Origin: Neoroseomonas soli
GTDB taxonomy: Bacteria > Pseudomonadota > Alphaproteobacteria > Acetobacterales > Acetobacteraceae
Direction of reading: 5' to 3'
Assembly (NCBI RefSeq): GCF_018129065.1
Contig: NZ_JAAEDM010000014.1
Location: 20,657 to 84,656, forward strand
DNA length: 64,000 bases
Both the position numbers and the translations under genes were made by a program. Below the pieces are notes generated by a model that saw nothing but the letters and a program-made list of their open reading frames with translations, did no database searches and was not told the origin of the DNA. Of the stretch, positions 55,766-64,000 are shown piece by piece; within the stretch, counting starts at the first letter, position 1, and every line of letters begins with the position of its first letter.

Positions 55766-58688
55766 GGAGGTTCTCCGCGTCATAGCCATGCGGGCTGACC
55801 ACCTTCACCGGCACCTCCTCACCCATCAGCGGGTTGGCGGCGATGATGCTGCTGCCGATGCGCGCCTCCCCCTCCCGCAGCATGCCGAGGCCGATCCAGC
55901 CGGGATCGACGACAGACTGCGTCACGCTGGTGATCCAGCCCTGGCTGCGGCCATCCACCAGCAGGTGGCTGCCGGCGCGGATCTGGCGGGCGGGATCCAC
56001 GCTGCGCAGCCCGACCAGGCGGGGCCGCGCAGGATCCGTCAAACCCGGTCGCTGCGCCAGCGTCCGGCCGATGAAATCGCCTTTCTTCTTCAGCATGCGG
56101 CCCAGCCCGAGATCCTGCGCCGTGGTCTGGCCGTTGATCTCCGCGCCGGCCACGTGGCCCTTCTCGATGCGCAGCAGGCCGAGCGCCTCCACGCCATAGG
56201 GTTCGATGCCGTGCGGCACGCCGGCAGTCATCACGGCTTGCCATACCGTCGCCGCGTAGCCTGCCGGCACCGCGACCTCATAGGCCAGTTCGCCGGAGAA
56301 GGAGATGCGGAAGACCCGCGCCGGCACGCCTGCCGCCATGCAGTCGGCGACGGCCATGAAGGGAAAGGCCGCGTTCGACAGGTCGATCCCCTGCACCACC
56401 GCGGCCACCACGTCTCGGGCCTTCGGTCCGGCGATGGACATCGCCGCCCACTGGTCGGTCACGCTGGCGAGGCTGACATCGAGGTCCGGCCAGGCGCTCG
56501 CATGGTGGAATTCGAGGTGCTGCATCACCGGCCCGGCCTGCGCCGTGGTGGTGGTGACGAAGAAGCGGTCCGGCGCTAGGCGCGTCGTGGTCCCGTCGTC
56601 GAAGACGAGGCCATCCTCGCGCAGCATCAGCCCGTAGCGCGCGCGCCCGACCTGCAGGGTCGAGAAGGTGTTGGCGTAGACGCGATCCAGGAAGGTCGCC
56701 GCATCCGGCCCTTCCACCACGATCTTGCCGAGGGTCGAGACGTCGCAGACACCGACGCGCTCGCGCACCGCGCGCGCCTCGCGCAGCACGCTCGCCCAGG
56801 CATCGGCATCGCCGGGATTCGCGTAGTAGGCTGGGCGTTTCCACAGCCCCGCATCCATCCACACCGCGCCGAGCGCCTCATGCACACCATGCAACGCGGT
56901 CCGGCGCACTGGCTGGAAGTGCTGGCCGACCTCACCGCCGGCGATCGCGCCCCAGGTGACCGGGGAAGTGTAGGGCCGGAAGCGCGGCAGGCCGACCTTC
57001 GCCACGGGCTCTCGGCGCGCCTCGGCCAGCACGGCGGCGCCGACCAGTCCGCCGGTCTTGCCCTGGTCGGTGCCCATGGCGTGGGTGGTGTAGCGCTTCG
57101 CGTGCTCGATGTGGCTGAAACCCTCGCGGTGCGCGAGGCGGATGTCATCGGCGGTGACGTCGTCCTGGATATCGACGAACGCCTTGCCGCGGCCCTTCAC
57201 TTCCCAGAGTTCGTAAGGGCGGTGGTCCGGCGCGGGGGTATCGGGCGGCAGGACGTCCGCGGCTGGCGCGAAGCCTGCCGCGATCGCCGCGGCACGACCG
57301 GCCGCCGCGCCATCCGCCGCCGCCGCGCCGATGCCATGCACGCCACGACAGGCGCCCGCGCTGCGTTCCCGTTGCACTGCGGCCGCGGGCACGAAGGCGA
57401 GCAATGCCTCGTCCCAGGCAAGCGCCGCGCCGGACATGCTGGCCAGGTGCACGGCGGGGTTCCAGCCCCCCGAAACCAGCAGCAGGTCCGCCGCGACGGC
57501 ATTGGCGCGGCCGCCGCTGCCCGCGACCCCCGTCTCCACGCCGCGCAGCGCGTTGCCGCCGACGGTGCCGGTGACGACGCTGCCCGCCTGGACAGTGAAG
57601 CCTGCCTGCCGCGCGCGTTGCATCGCCGCGCTGTCGGCACGCGGGTCGATGATGGCTGCGATGCGCGTGCCGGCCTCGGCCAGCGCGAAGGCGGCATCGT
57701 AGGCCGCGTCATGCGTGGCGAAGAGCACTGCCGTCTCGCCCGCCTTCACGCCGAAGCGGCGCGCATAGGTCCGCGCGGCGCCGGCCAGCATCACGCCGGG
57801 CCGGTCATTGCCGGGGAAGGCGATCAGCCGCTCATGCGCGCCGGTGGCGAGCACGACCTCCTTCGCACGGATCGTCCAGTAGCGCTGGCGGGGCGTGTGG
57901 GTGGGCGGCTGCGGCAGGTGGTCCGCCACGCGCTCGACCGCGCCGAGCACGCCCTGGTCGTAGAAACCGAAGACGGTCGTGCGCGGCAGCAGCGTGACCT
58001 CCGGCATCGCCTGCAGCGCGGCGATCGCCTCGCCCCGCCAGGGCTCGAGTTCCGGCTCGTTCAACAGGTCGCCGCCGAACAGGAAATCCTGTTCCGCCAG
58101 GATCACCCGCGCGCCTGTCGCGCCGGCGGCACGCGCCGCCGCCAGGCCGGCCGCGCCGGCGCCCACCACCAGCACGTCGCAATGCGCGTGTGCGGCTTCG
58201 TACCAGTCCGGATCGGGTTGGCCCGAGGCCCGGCCGAGACCGGCCGCCTTGCGGATCATCGGCTCGTAGACCCGTTCCCAGAACGCGGCGGGCCACATGA
58301 AGGTCTTGTAGTAGAAGCCCGCACCGATCCAGGGCGCGAGCACGCCGTTCACCGCCATCCAGTCGAAGGCCAACGAGCCCCGGTGGTTCTGGCTGGTGGC
58401 GGCAAGGCCGTCGAAGAGTTCGACCACGGTCGCACGCGTGTTCGGTTCGCGCCGCGTGCCGTCGCGCAGTTCGACCAGGGCGTTCGGTTCCTCGACGCCT
58501 GCCGAGAAGATCCCGCGCGGCCGGTGATACTTGAAGGAGCGCCCGACCAGCCGCACACCGTTCGCAAGCAGCGCAGCGGCGAGGGTATCGCCCTCATGTC
58601 CTTCGAAGCGGCGCCCGTCGAAGGTGAACGCCAGGCGACGGGAACGGTCGACATGCCCGCCGGCGGGAAGGCGGAAGCGCTGGCTCAT
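55752..58688 (-). CDS. soxA: Sarcosine oxidase alpha subunit
   Basis: This 978-residue subunit has the N-terminal 2Fe-2S-like fold without obvious cluster ligands (AFTFDGRRFEGHEGDTLAAALLANG). It then shows the NAD/FAD-type motif DVLVVGAGAAGLAAARAAG and GAHERLIAFPGNDRPGV. The C-terminal half resembles the folate-binding glycine-cleavage T protein (DVSTLGKIVVEGPDA, FSGELAYEVAVPAG). It oxidatively demethylates sarcosine and passes the methyl carbon to tetrahydrofolate. It overlaps soxD by ATGA. Confidence 0.95.
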   Translation of the reverse strand: MSQRFRLPAGGHVDRSRRLAFTFDGRRFEGHEGDTLAAALLANGVRLVGRSFKYHRPRGIFSAGVEEPNALVELRDGTRREPNTRATVVELFDGLAATSQNHRGSLAFDWMAVNGVLAPWIGAGFYYKTFMWPAAFWERVYEPMIRKAAGLGRASGQPDPDWYEAAHAHCDVLVVGAGAAGLAAARAAGATGARVILAEQDFLFGGDLLNEPELEPWRGEAIAALQAMPEVTLLPRTTVFGFYDQGVLGAVERVADHLPQPPTHTPRQRYWTIRAKEVVLATGAHERLIAFPGNDRPGVMLAGAARTYARRFGVKAGETAVLFATHDAAYDAAFALAEAGTRIAAIIDPRADSAAMQRARQAGFTVQAGSVVTGTVGGNALRGVETGVAGSGGRANAVAADLLLVSGGWNPAVHLASMSGAALAWDEALLAFVPAAAVQRERSAGACRGVHGIGAAAADGAAAGRAAAIAAGFAPAADVLPPDTPAPDHRPYELWEVKGRGKAFVDIQDDVTADDIRLAHREGFSHIEHAKRYTTHAMGTDQGKTGGLVGAAVLAEARREPVAKVGLPRFRPYTSPVTWGAIAGGEVGQHFQPVRRTALHGVHEALGAVWMDAGLWKRPAYYANPGDADAWASVLREARAVRERVGVCDVSTLGKIVVEGPDAATFLDRVYANTFSTLQVGRARYGLMLREDGLVFDDGTTTRLAPDRFFVTTTTAQAGPVMQHLEFHHASAWPDLDVSLASVTDQWAAMSIAGPKARDVVAAVVQGIDLSNAAFPFMAVADCMAAGVPARVFRISFSGELAYEVAVPAGYAATVWQAVMTAGVPHGIEPYGVEALGLLRIEKGHVAGAEINGQTTAQDLGLGRMLKKKGDFIGRTLAQRPGLTDPARPRLVGLRSVDPARQIRAGSHLLVDGRSQGWITSVTQSVVDPGWIGLGMLREGEARIGSSIIAANPLMGEEVPVKVVSPHGYDAENLRVRA

Positions 58689-58960
58689 GCCCCGGGCACC
58701 TCCAGCGTCTCGGTGGCGGCGGCCACCGCGCGGACCTCATGCGTCACGGTATGGCGCAACACCTTCAGGAAGGCGCGACAGCCACCATTGTGCTGCCACC
58801 ACTCGACCTGCCAGCCGCGCGGGTTGCGGCGCAGGTAGAGGTAGTCATGGAAGGCGCCAGCGTCGGCATCGGGTCCCGGACGCGTGACGGTGGCATCGCC
58901 GCGGTAGGAGAATTCCAACTCGTCGCGCGCCCCGCAGTGGGGGCAGGTGATCCGCAGCAT
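58685..58960 (-). CDS. soxD: Sarcosine oxidase delta subunit
   Basis: This 91-residue zinc-binding subunit starts MLRITCPHCGARDELEF with the CxxC zinc pair. It then shows the SoxD signature FHDYLYLRRNPRGWQVEWWQ and HNGGCRAFLKVLRHT with a further cysteine. The length is normal. It lies two bases downstream of soxB and overlaps soxA. Confidence 0.95.
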   Translation of the reverse strand: MLRITCPHCGARDELEFSYRGDATVTRPGPDADAGAFHDYLYLRRNPRGWQVEWWQHNGGCRAFLKVLRHTVTHEVRAVAAATETLEVPGA

Positions 58961-58962
58961 CT

Positions 58963-60216
58963 CTAGTGCGCCCAGAAGTAGGGGCCGTTGCCCCGCTCGT
59001 CGAGCATGCGGCCCTCGCGGAACCTGTCCAGCGTGTGCGCGGCGTTGAGCCGGTGCGGCTCGTCCTTCGCGATCGTCCAGGCGTGACACCAGCCGGAGCC
59101 TGGCGTCGCCTTGAAGCCGCCGTAGCACCAGCCCGCAGTCATGTAGAGCCCGTGCACCGGTGTCTTGCAGATGTAGTGCGAGCCATCCGGCGTCATGTCC
59201 ATCACGCCCGCCCACGAGCGCAGTCCGCGCAGCCGGCCGAGCGCGGGGATCATGCTGATGCCGGCGGCATAGACGTGCTCCGCTGTCGGCAGCGTGCCGC
59301 GTTGCCCGTAGGATGGATAGCCATCCAGCCCGCCGCCGTAGACCAGCCCGCCCTTGTCGGACTGGCTCACGTAGAAATGCCCGGCCCCGAAGGTGACAAC
59401 GCAGTCGATCAGCGGCTTCAACCCTTCGCTGACGAAGGCCTGCAGCAGGTGCGTCTCGATCGGCACGTCGAAGCCGGCCATGGCCGTGAGCGTGCTGGTG
59501 CTGCCCGCGACGGCGAGACCGACCTTGGGCGCCCGGATCTCGCCGCGCGTGGTGCGAACGCCCCGGATGGCGCCGCCTTCGACGATCATGCCGGTCACTT
59601 CGCACTGCTCGATGATGTCGACGCCGCGCGCGTCGGCAGCATGCGCGAAGCCCCAGGCCACCGCATCGTGGCGCGCCGTCCCGCCGCGCCGCTGCAGCAG
59701 GCCGCCCAACACCGGGTAGCGCCCATTGTCGACGTCGATGATCGGGCACATCGCCTTCACGCCGGCGGGGTCGAGGATCTCGGCATCGATGCCGTTCAGC
59801 CGCATCGAGTTGCCGCGACGCAGCGCGGCGTGCTTCTGGGCATCACTGTGAAAGAGATTGATGACGCCGCGTTGGCTCATCATGACGTTGTAGTTGAGCG
59901 ACTGTTCCAGCCCTTCCCAGAGCTTCAGGGAGTGCTCGTAGAAGTTGTTGTTCTCGGGCAGGAGATAGTTCGACCGCACGATGGTGGTGTTGCGCCCGGT
60001 GTTGCCCTGGCCGATCAGCCCACGCTCCAGCACCGCGACATTGGCGATCCCGTGCACGGAGGCGAGGTAGAAGGCGGTTGCCAGCCCGTGGCCGCCGCCG
60101 CCGACGACGATGACGTCGTAGGCTGGCTTTGGCGTTGCCTTGCGCCATGCTGGCTTCCAGCCGGTGTTGCCGCGCAGCCCCTCTGTGAGGACGCGGAAGC
60201 CAGAGTACCCTGCCAT
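58963..60216 (-). CDS. soxB: Sarcosine oxidase beta subunit
   Basis: This 417-residue flavoprotein oxidises sarcosine. It shows the FAD motif DVIVVGGGGHGLATAFYLA, NTGRNTTIVRSNYL, and the region QRRGGTARHDAVAWGFA, whose histidine corresponds to the covalent FMN attachment site of SoxB. The terminal half includes SWAGVMDMTPDGSHYI and GWCYGGFKATPGSGW. It is the first gene of the nine-gene operon, with AAGGA six bases before the ATG. Upstream (60217-60412) no gene is evident before the IS3-like remnant. Confidence 0.95.
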   Translation of the reverse strand: MAGYSGFRVLTEGLRGNTGWKPAWRKATPKPAYDVIVVGGGGHGLATAFYLASVHGIANVAVLERGLIGQGNTGRNTTIVRSNYLLPENNNFYEHSLKLWEGLEQSLNYNVMMSQRGVINLFHSDAQKHAALRRGNSMRLNGIDAEILDPAGVKAMCPIIDVDNGRYPVLGGLLQRRGGTARHDAVAWGFAHAADARGVDIIEQCEVTGMIVEGGAIRGVRTTRGEIRAPKVGLAVAGSTSTLTAMAGFDVPIETHLLQAFVSEGLKPLIDCVVTFGAGHFYVSQSDKGGLVYGGGLDGYPSYGQRGTLPTAEHVYAAGISMIPALGRLRGLRSWAGVMDMTPDGSHYICKTPVHGLYMTAGWCYGGFKATPGSGWCHAWTIAKDEPHRLNAAHTLDRFREGRMLDERGNGPYFWAH

Positions 60217-60412
60217 TGGGATCCTTCGATCTCGGCCGGGAGAAGTAAGAAGCAGGATTTGGACACTGGCAAGTCACCAAAGTTGCAACCAGACAGTCGG
60301 CAACGCCCGGAAGCGCCAGGGGGGACCCCGGACGTGGGCAAGCCTGAGATGCTGAAGGTGATCCGCGACATGGGGCTCAGTCAGCTTCGTGGTCGATGCG
60401 CACCGTCCCGTG

Positions 60413-61605
60413 TGAGCGGACCTGACCCCTTGGGAGCGGTCCGCCGGTCATGTAGCTCGGCGGTGACAAGGGGAGGTTTGGTGATGGCGCGGAAGAACGC
60501 GCACACGCCTGAGGAGATCGTGGCGAAGCTCCGGCAGGCGGAGGTGGTTGTTGGCCAAGGGGAAGATGGTGACCCAAGCGGTACGTGCGATCGGGGTAAC
60601 GGGGCCGACCCTATTATCGCCGATGCGCGGAGTTCGGCGGTCTGAAGCTGGACCAGGTGCGGCGACTGAAGGGGCTGGAGCGGGGTAATGCGCGGCTGCG
60701 CAAGGCGATCTCGGACCTGACGCTCGAGAACTGATCCTGAAGACCTTGGCGTGTCGGGGCGGAAGGGCTGCGCGACGCTGGGGCAGCACAGATCGGCGCA
60801 GCGGAAGGCGCCACGGGGGGGCGCCGACGATGAGGCACTCTGAAGGCCGACCGCGTTGAGCTAGCGAAGCGCTACGGGCGATACGGCTACCGGCGGATCA
60901 CGGCACTGCTGCGGGATGCGGGCTGGGCGGTGAACCGCAGGCAGGTGAAGCGCATCTGGCGCCGGGAGGGGCTGCAGGCGTCGCAACGGTAGCCGAGGCG
61001 CAGCAGGCTGTGATTGGCGGACGGCTCGTGCATTCGGCTGCTGCCGGAGCGTGCGAACCGCGTCTGGGCGTACGGTTTCGTCGGGGACCGCACGCAGGAA
61101 GGGCGGAAGCTCCGCATGCTGTGGGTGGTGGACGAGTTCACGCGCGAGGCGCTGGCGATCCGGGTGGCGCGCCGGCTGAGCTCGTCGGACGTGATCGACG
61201 TGCTGGCGGACCTGTTCCCCGCGCAGGGGACGCCCGCTCATATCCGCTCGGACCAGGGGCCGGAGTTCATCGCCGAGGCGGTGAAGGCGTGGATCGTTGG
61301 CGTGGGTGCACGCACCGCCTACATCGAGAAGGCGAGCCCATGCGAGAATGGGGCACGTCGAATCCTTCAACGGCAAGCTGCGCGACGAACTGTTGAACGG
61401 CGACGTGTTCAACGCCCTCCGGGAGGCGCAGGTACTGATCGAGGAATGGCGGCGCCACTACAACCGGGTGCGGCCACATTCCGCGCTCGGCTATCGGCCG
61501 CCAACCCCTGAAATCCTGCCAGCCACGATGACTTCGATCGGCTCAGGAACGGACCATTTGGCCGTGACCCATCAAATTCCACGTGGATCACTCGATGGCG
61601 GCTGA
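60413..61605 (+). mobile_element. IS3-family insertion sequence remnant
   Basis: The left end probably begins near TGAGCGGACCTGACCCCTT (60413), which resembles IS3-type ends. I could not find a matching inverted end on the right, so that end appears lost at the junction with the IS5-like fragment. The coding region inside is broken in several places. Confidence 0.6.
60484..61605 (+). pseudogene. IS3-family transposase, OrfA/OrfB, multiply frameshifted
   Basis: OrfA begins MARKNAHTPEEIVAKLRQAE and loses frame after about 25 residues; the helix-turn-helix remainder reappears near 60640. OrfB-like pieces follow: YGRYGYRRITALLRDAGW (60880s), then a stop, then a piece from 61014 with FVGDRTQEGRKLRMLWVVDE and IRSDQGPEFIAEAVKAW carrying the first two DDE acids. 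The third-acid segment HVESFNGKLRDELLNG follows in another frame from 61350. At least four disruptions make it non-functional. Confidence 0.85.
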
Positions 61606-61994
61606 CCGACACCATCGGCATGCTGCTCGCGGTGATCGTGCATCCCGCCAGCGTGCAGGATCGTGATGGCGCCGAACCGCTGCTGCGTCAGGCGCGCAGG
61701 CTGTTCCCCTTCGTCGAGCGCATCATTGGTGACACGGGCTATCAGGGACCGAAGATGGCGGCCGCCGTCGCCCGCGCCGGCAGGTGGGAGATCGAGATCG
61801 TTCGGCGCTGCGACAAGCACAAATTCGTCGTGCCGCCGAGGCGTTGGATCGTCGAGCGCACCATTGGTTGGATCAGCCGCAACCGGCGGCTGGCCCACGA
61901 CTTCAAGCGACTCTGCCGCATCGCCGCCGCCTTCGTCCGCATGGCCATGATCCGCAACATGCTCCGGCGCCTCGCAGCAAAGCCCTCAAGCTGA
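61605..61994 (+). pseudogene. IS5-family transposase, C-terminal fragment
   Basis: From about TDTIGMLLAVIVHPASVQDR to the stop at 61994 this encodes the last 130 or so residues of an IS5-type DDE transposase. They include GDTGYQGPKMAAAV (second acidic residue) and WIVERTIGWISRNRRLAHDF with the Glu of the Y-R-E type motif. The N-terminal third and the first catalytic Asp are absent. Confidence 0.85.
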
Positions 61995-62020
61995 ATCCAA
62001 ACTTCCCGGATGGGCTCTCA
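61606..62020 (+). mobile_element. IS5-family insertion sequence, 3' fragment
   Basis: Only the 3' half of an IS5-like element (IS1031/IS427-type) remains. Its right end is recognisable as CCAAACTTCCCGGATGGGCT followed by CTC (61998-62020), the complement of the usual GAGCCCATCCGGGAAGTTTGG end. The left half is missing and the fragment abuts the IS3-like remnant. Confidence 0.75.
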
Positions 62021-62307
62021 GGGCGAGGTCCCGAAGTCGGCAGTTCAGCCAGAGCGTACGGGTAAGGATCTTCTCCTGGCTTCCTTGCGCCGCGTTTTGC
62101 CGATTGGCTGAGGCGCTTGCTACTCGGCGACCTGGATGTCGTTTGCCTTCCTTGAACGGAGGGGCAAGGGCGCTGCCTGACGGTCGTGACAGCGACCAGC
62201 CATGAGGGCGGAACCGCGACCTCGTCCAACGCCGCGGCATGGGTGCCGAGCACCAGGCGGTTGGCGCTCAGGTTTCCCCGAAGGCATCCCTTCGGTAGAA
62301 GCCGGCG

Positions 62308-62727
62308 ATGGACAACAGCACGGCGACCAAGCCCTACAGCAAGCTGAAGGGCGATCCCTACCGGGCGTATGAGGAACTGCCCGTCGAGGTGCGCTTGGCC
62401 CTGCAGGAAGCCTTGGTGGATTGGTGCCCCCTGCGTGCCCGCGAATGGCACCTTCGCCTGCTGCGCCAACAGCGGTTGCGGCCGGCGCAGGCGACGTCCT
62501 TCCTCGTCCAGACCATCCGTAGACACGATCACGCCGAAGTCGCCGCCTTCGCGGGGACATGGCCGAAAGGTCCCAAGGCCTACCCGCACCTTGCCGCCGG
62601 CGCGACGCTCCAGCGTTATGTCGGGACGGACGGCATCCCCGCAGCCGAGCCCATTCTCGTCGCACCGACGGCAAAGCGGTCCAAGGCACCGGCTAAGCGC
62701 AAGACAGCCCGCCGCGCACGGCGTTGA
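62308..62727 (+). CDS. DUF6525-like small protein
   Basis: This 139-residue, Arg-rich protein has a helical core, DPYRAYEELPVEVRLALQEA with WCPLRAREWHLRLLRQQ, that resembles DUF6525 proteins of alphaproteobacteria. The C-terminus is Lys/Arg/Ala-rich (SKAPAKRKTARRARR), suggesting nucleic-acid contact. The ribosome site is weak. It lies inside the mobile-element region, so it may be cargo. The 62021-62307 gap before it shows nothing I can identify. Confidence 0.55.
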   Translation: MDNSTATKPYSKLKGDPYRAYEELPVEVRLALQEALVDWCPLRAREWHLRLLRQQRLRPAQATSFLVQTIRRHDHAEVAAFAGTWPKGPKAYPHLAAGATLQRYVGTDGIPAAEPILVAPTAKRSKAPAKRKTARRARR

Positions 62728-62782
62728 GCTTGGAGCGATAGCGACCCGGTCCCCACGCGCATTCGCCCCGCTGCATCGATGC

Positions 62783-63239
62783 GTGCTCGTGACCCGGCAG
62801 AACCCGCTGCGCCTGTCGTTCGAGGGCTTCGTCCTCGCGAGCCTGCTCGATGAGGCGCTGGCCGCCGCCAACGACCACCTGGAGCGCATGCTCGGCGGGC
62901 GCTACCGGGTTCCGGCGGCGGGAGGAGCCACTGTGGGCCAACGGCGCCGCAGGGCTCGGCATCGAGGTGCTCGATGAATGGACCGGCCAGGACCGGCCTG
63001 CCGCCACGCTCTCGGGGGGCGAAGGCTTCTGCGTCGCGCTCGCGCTGGCGCGTGGGCTGGCGGATACCGTGCAGGCCCATGCTGGCGCGCGGCCGGTGGA
63101 CGCCCTGCTGGTGGACGAGGAGTTCGGCAGCCTGGACGAGGAGGCCCTTGACAAGGCGATGGAAGTGCTTGCCGGGCCGCAGGGCAACAACCGCGTCGTC
63201 GGCATCATCAGCCATGTGGGGGAACTGAAGCCGAGGATC
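62783..63239 (+). pseudogene. SbcC-like exonuclease subunit, C-terminal fragment, frameshifted
   Basis: The first part (about 62783-62910) reads NPLRLSFEGFVLASLLDEAL and HLERMLGGRY, typical of the coiled-coil exit of SbcC. Around 62905-62920 the frame shifts by one and continues with FRRREEPLWANGAAGLGIEV. It then gives the ABC signature TLSGGEGFCVALALARGLAD, Walker B VDALLVDEEFGSLDEEALDK and VVGIISHVGELKPRIPARL. Everything N-terminal, including Walker A, is missing. At 63240 it runs in frame into a recombinase. Confidence 0.8.
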
Positions 63240-63740
63240 CCGGCGCGGTTGGTCCTCCACCCGGACAACATGAAGGCCGGGAACAGCATCGACTGGCCGG
63301 TACCGGCGCGCTCGGCGGCGCTGATCGACGAATACGTTCGCAGGTTCCGCTCGGCGATCGCGGACGCCACCAACCCCTTCCTCCTGCCCGGCGAGGGCGG
63401 CACGGGGTGCCGCAGCCACAACGGCCTCTCCGCCGCCCTGGTGAAGACGATCGCGGAATACTGCGGCGTCCGCACCAACCTGCACCTGCTGCGCCGCCTC
63501 GCCGCCTGGATGTACCTGAAGGTGCATCCCGGACACTACGAGGATGTCCGGCGTCTCCTCGGTCATCGCGACGTGCGGACCACCATGGCGTTCTATGTCG
63601 AGTTCGAGACCGCGGCGGTGGCGACGCGGTTCGACGGCACCATCCTGAAGGAGAAGTCCGCCACGCGCACCATCGCCGCGACGGCTTGGGGCAAGCTGCC
63701 GAAGCGCCGGTCGCGCAAGGCGCGGGAGGTGGCGCCGTGA
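63240..63740 (+). pseudogene. Tyrosine recombinase, C-terminal catalytic part fused to the SbcC fragment
   Basis: After PARL the same frame reads SIDWPVPARSAALIDEYVRRF and then the catalytic boxes: NLHLLRRLAAWMYLKVHPGH (HxxR), LLGHRDVRTTMAFYVEF with the box histidine and tyrosine nucleophile. The first catalytic arginine box should lie upstream and is absent, so this half alone should not be active. The stop overlaps the next recombinase start as GTGA, an arrangement typical of paired or trio recombinase modules. Confidence 0.75.
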
Positions 63741-63997
63741 GCCGCGCCGTCGATCCCCGCCGCCGCTGGAAAGCCGCGCTGGCGCCGCGGGGCCGTGGCC
63801 GCATCACCGGCCGCAGCCTGGCCGCCCACCTGAGGCCCGGCTCGGTCGAGAAGTATGGCGAGGGATACGGCCATTGGCTCGGCTTCCTGGGGTGGCGCAG
63901 CTGGCCCCCTCCAGAAACCCTGATTTTTGGGATCGTGATGGTTGCGTGGTGCGTGGTCAGTCGCTGTGCGTTGGGGTCGCGGACGTCACGCTGCTGA
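63737..63997 (+). pseudogene. Second tyrosine recombinase, N-terminus truncated by another element
   Basis: From the GTG at 63737 the product begins VSRAVDPRRRWKAALAPRGR and SVEKYGEGYGHWLGFL, the SAM-like N-terminal domain of a recombinase. At about 63890 the text changes abruptly to GWRSWPPPETLIFGIV and the frame ends at 63997. The foreign sequence from about 63890 (CAGAAACCCTGATTTTTGGG) looks like the end of an insertion sequence whose family I do not recognise; the window ends within it. Confidence 0.6.
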
Positions 63998-64000
63998 TGG

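Noticed and set aside
56880..58838. 652-codon open frame antisense to soxA
   Set aside because: Composition is His/Arg/Gln-rich shadow text and soxA on the other strand is unambiguous.
61903..62889. 328-codon minus-strand frame across the IS5 end and DUF6525-like gene
   Set aside because: It is antisense to recognisable transposase and gene sequence and shows no domain.

Overview
The window looks like chromosomal DNA of a high-GC alphaproteobacterium, most likely an Acetobacteraceae of the Roseomonas type. This is an inference from very GC-rich codon use, two Bug/TctC-type solute receptors plus a full TctCBA transporter, a short alphaproteobacterial HPr kinase next to rapZ and a permease-free PTS, and the block mutM/ubiE - rpsT - dnaA - dnaN - recF - gyrB. 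No tRNA, rRNA or CRISPR array was seen.

Layout. 0-11.3 kb: a minus-strand operon (Gfo/Idh dehydrogenase, TIM-barrel isomerase, enolase-superfamily enzyme, YcgN, DapA-like lyase, cupin) faces a plus-strand GNAT gene and tctCBA, and a 2-hydroxyacid dehydrogenase follows. Together they look like uptake and breakdown of a sugar acid or related carboxylate. A perfect 30-bp palindrome lies in the divergent gap. 11.4-14.7 kb: pseudouridine synthase, PfkB kinase, dienelactone hydrolase and small proteins. 14.8-18.8 kb: hprK-rapZ-EIIA-HPr-EI, every junction overlapping, with no sugar permease, so probably a regulatory phosphorelay. 18.9-30.9 kb: PLP dehydratase, SulP transporter, DUF2252, Bug receptor, M20 amidohydrolase, class III aminotransferase, NupC, RmuC and carbonic anhydrase. 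31-47.2 kb: housekeeping (purH, dut, coaBC, ubiE, mutM, rpsT, dnaA, dnaN, recF, gyrB).

47.2-60.2 kb is a second catabolic region. A two-gene FAD/[2Fe-2S] oxidoreductase on the plus strand converges on a minus-strand operon of nine genes: the four sarcosine oxidase subunits (soxB-D-A-G), the two ATPases and two permeases of an oligopeptide/opine-type ABC transporter, and its binding protein last. The likely substrate is an N-methylated amino acid or an opine-like secondary amine.

60.4-64 kb is a mobile-element scrapyard: a frameshifted IS3-like element joined to the 3' end of an IS5-like element, a small DUF6525-like gene, and a frameshifted SbcC tail fused in frame to a tyrosine-recombinase C-terminus. 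A second recombinase follows and is cut off near the right edge.

Two families of dispersed GC-rich hairpin repeats occupy six intergenic gaps. A larger structured element with 12-bp terminal inverted repeats sits at 19.85-20.02 kb. I found no clear new multi-gene system. The best candidates for something undescribed are the sox/ABC/opine-oxidase pairing, the palindrome at 6.3 kb, the structured element at 19.9 kb and the SbcC-recombinase chimera.
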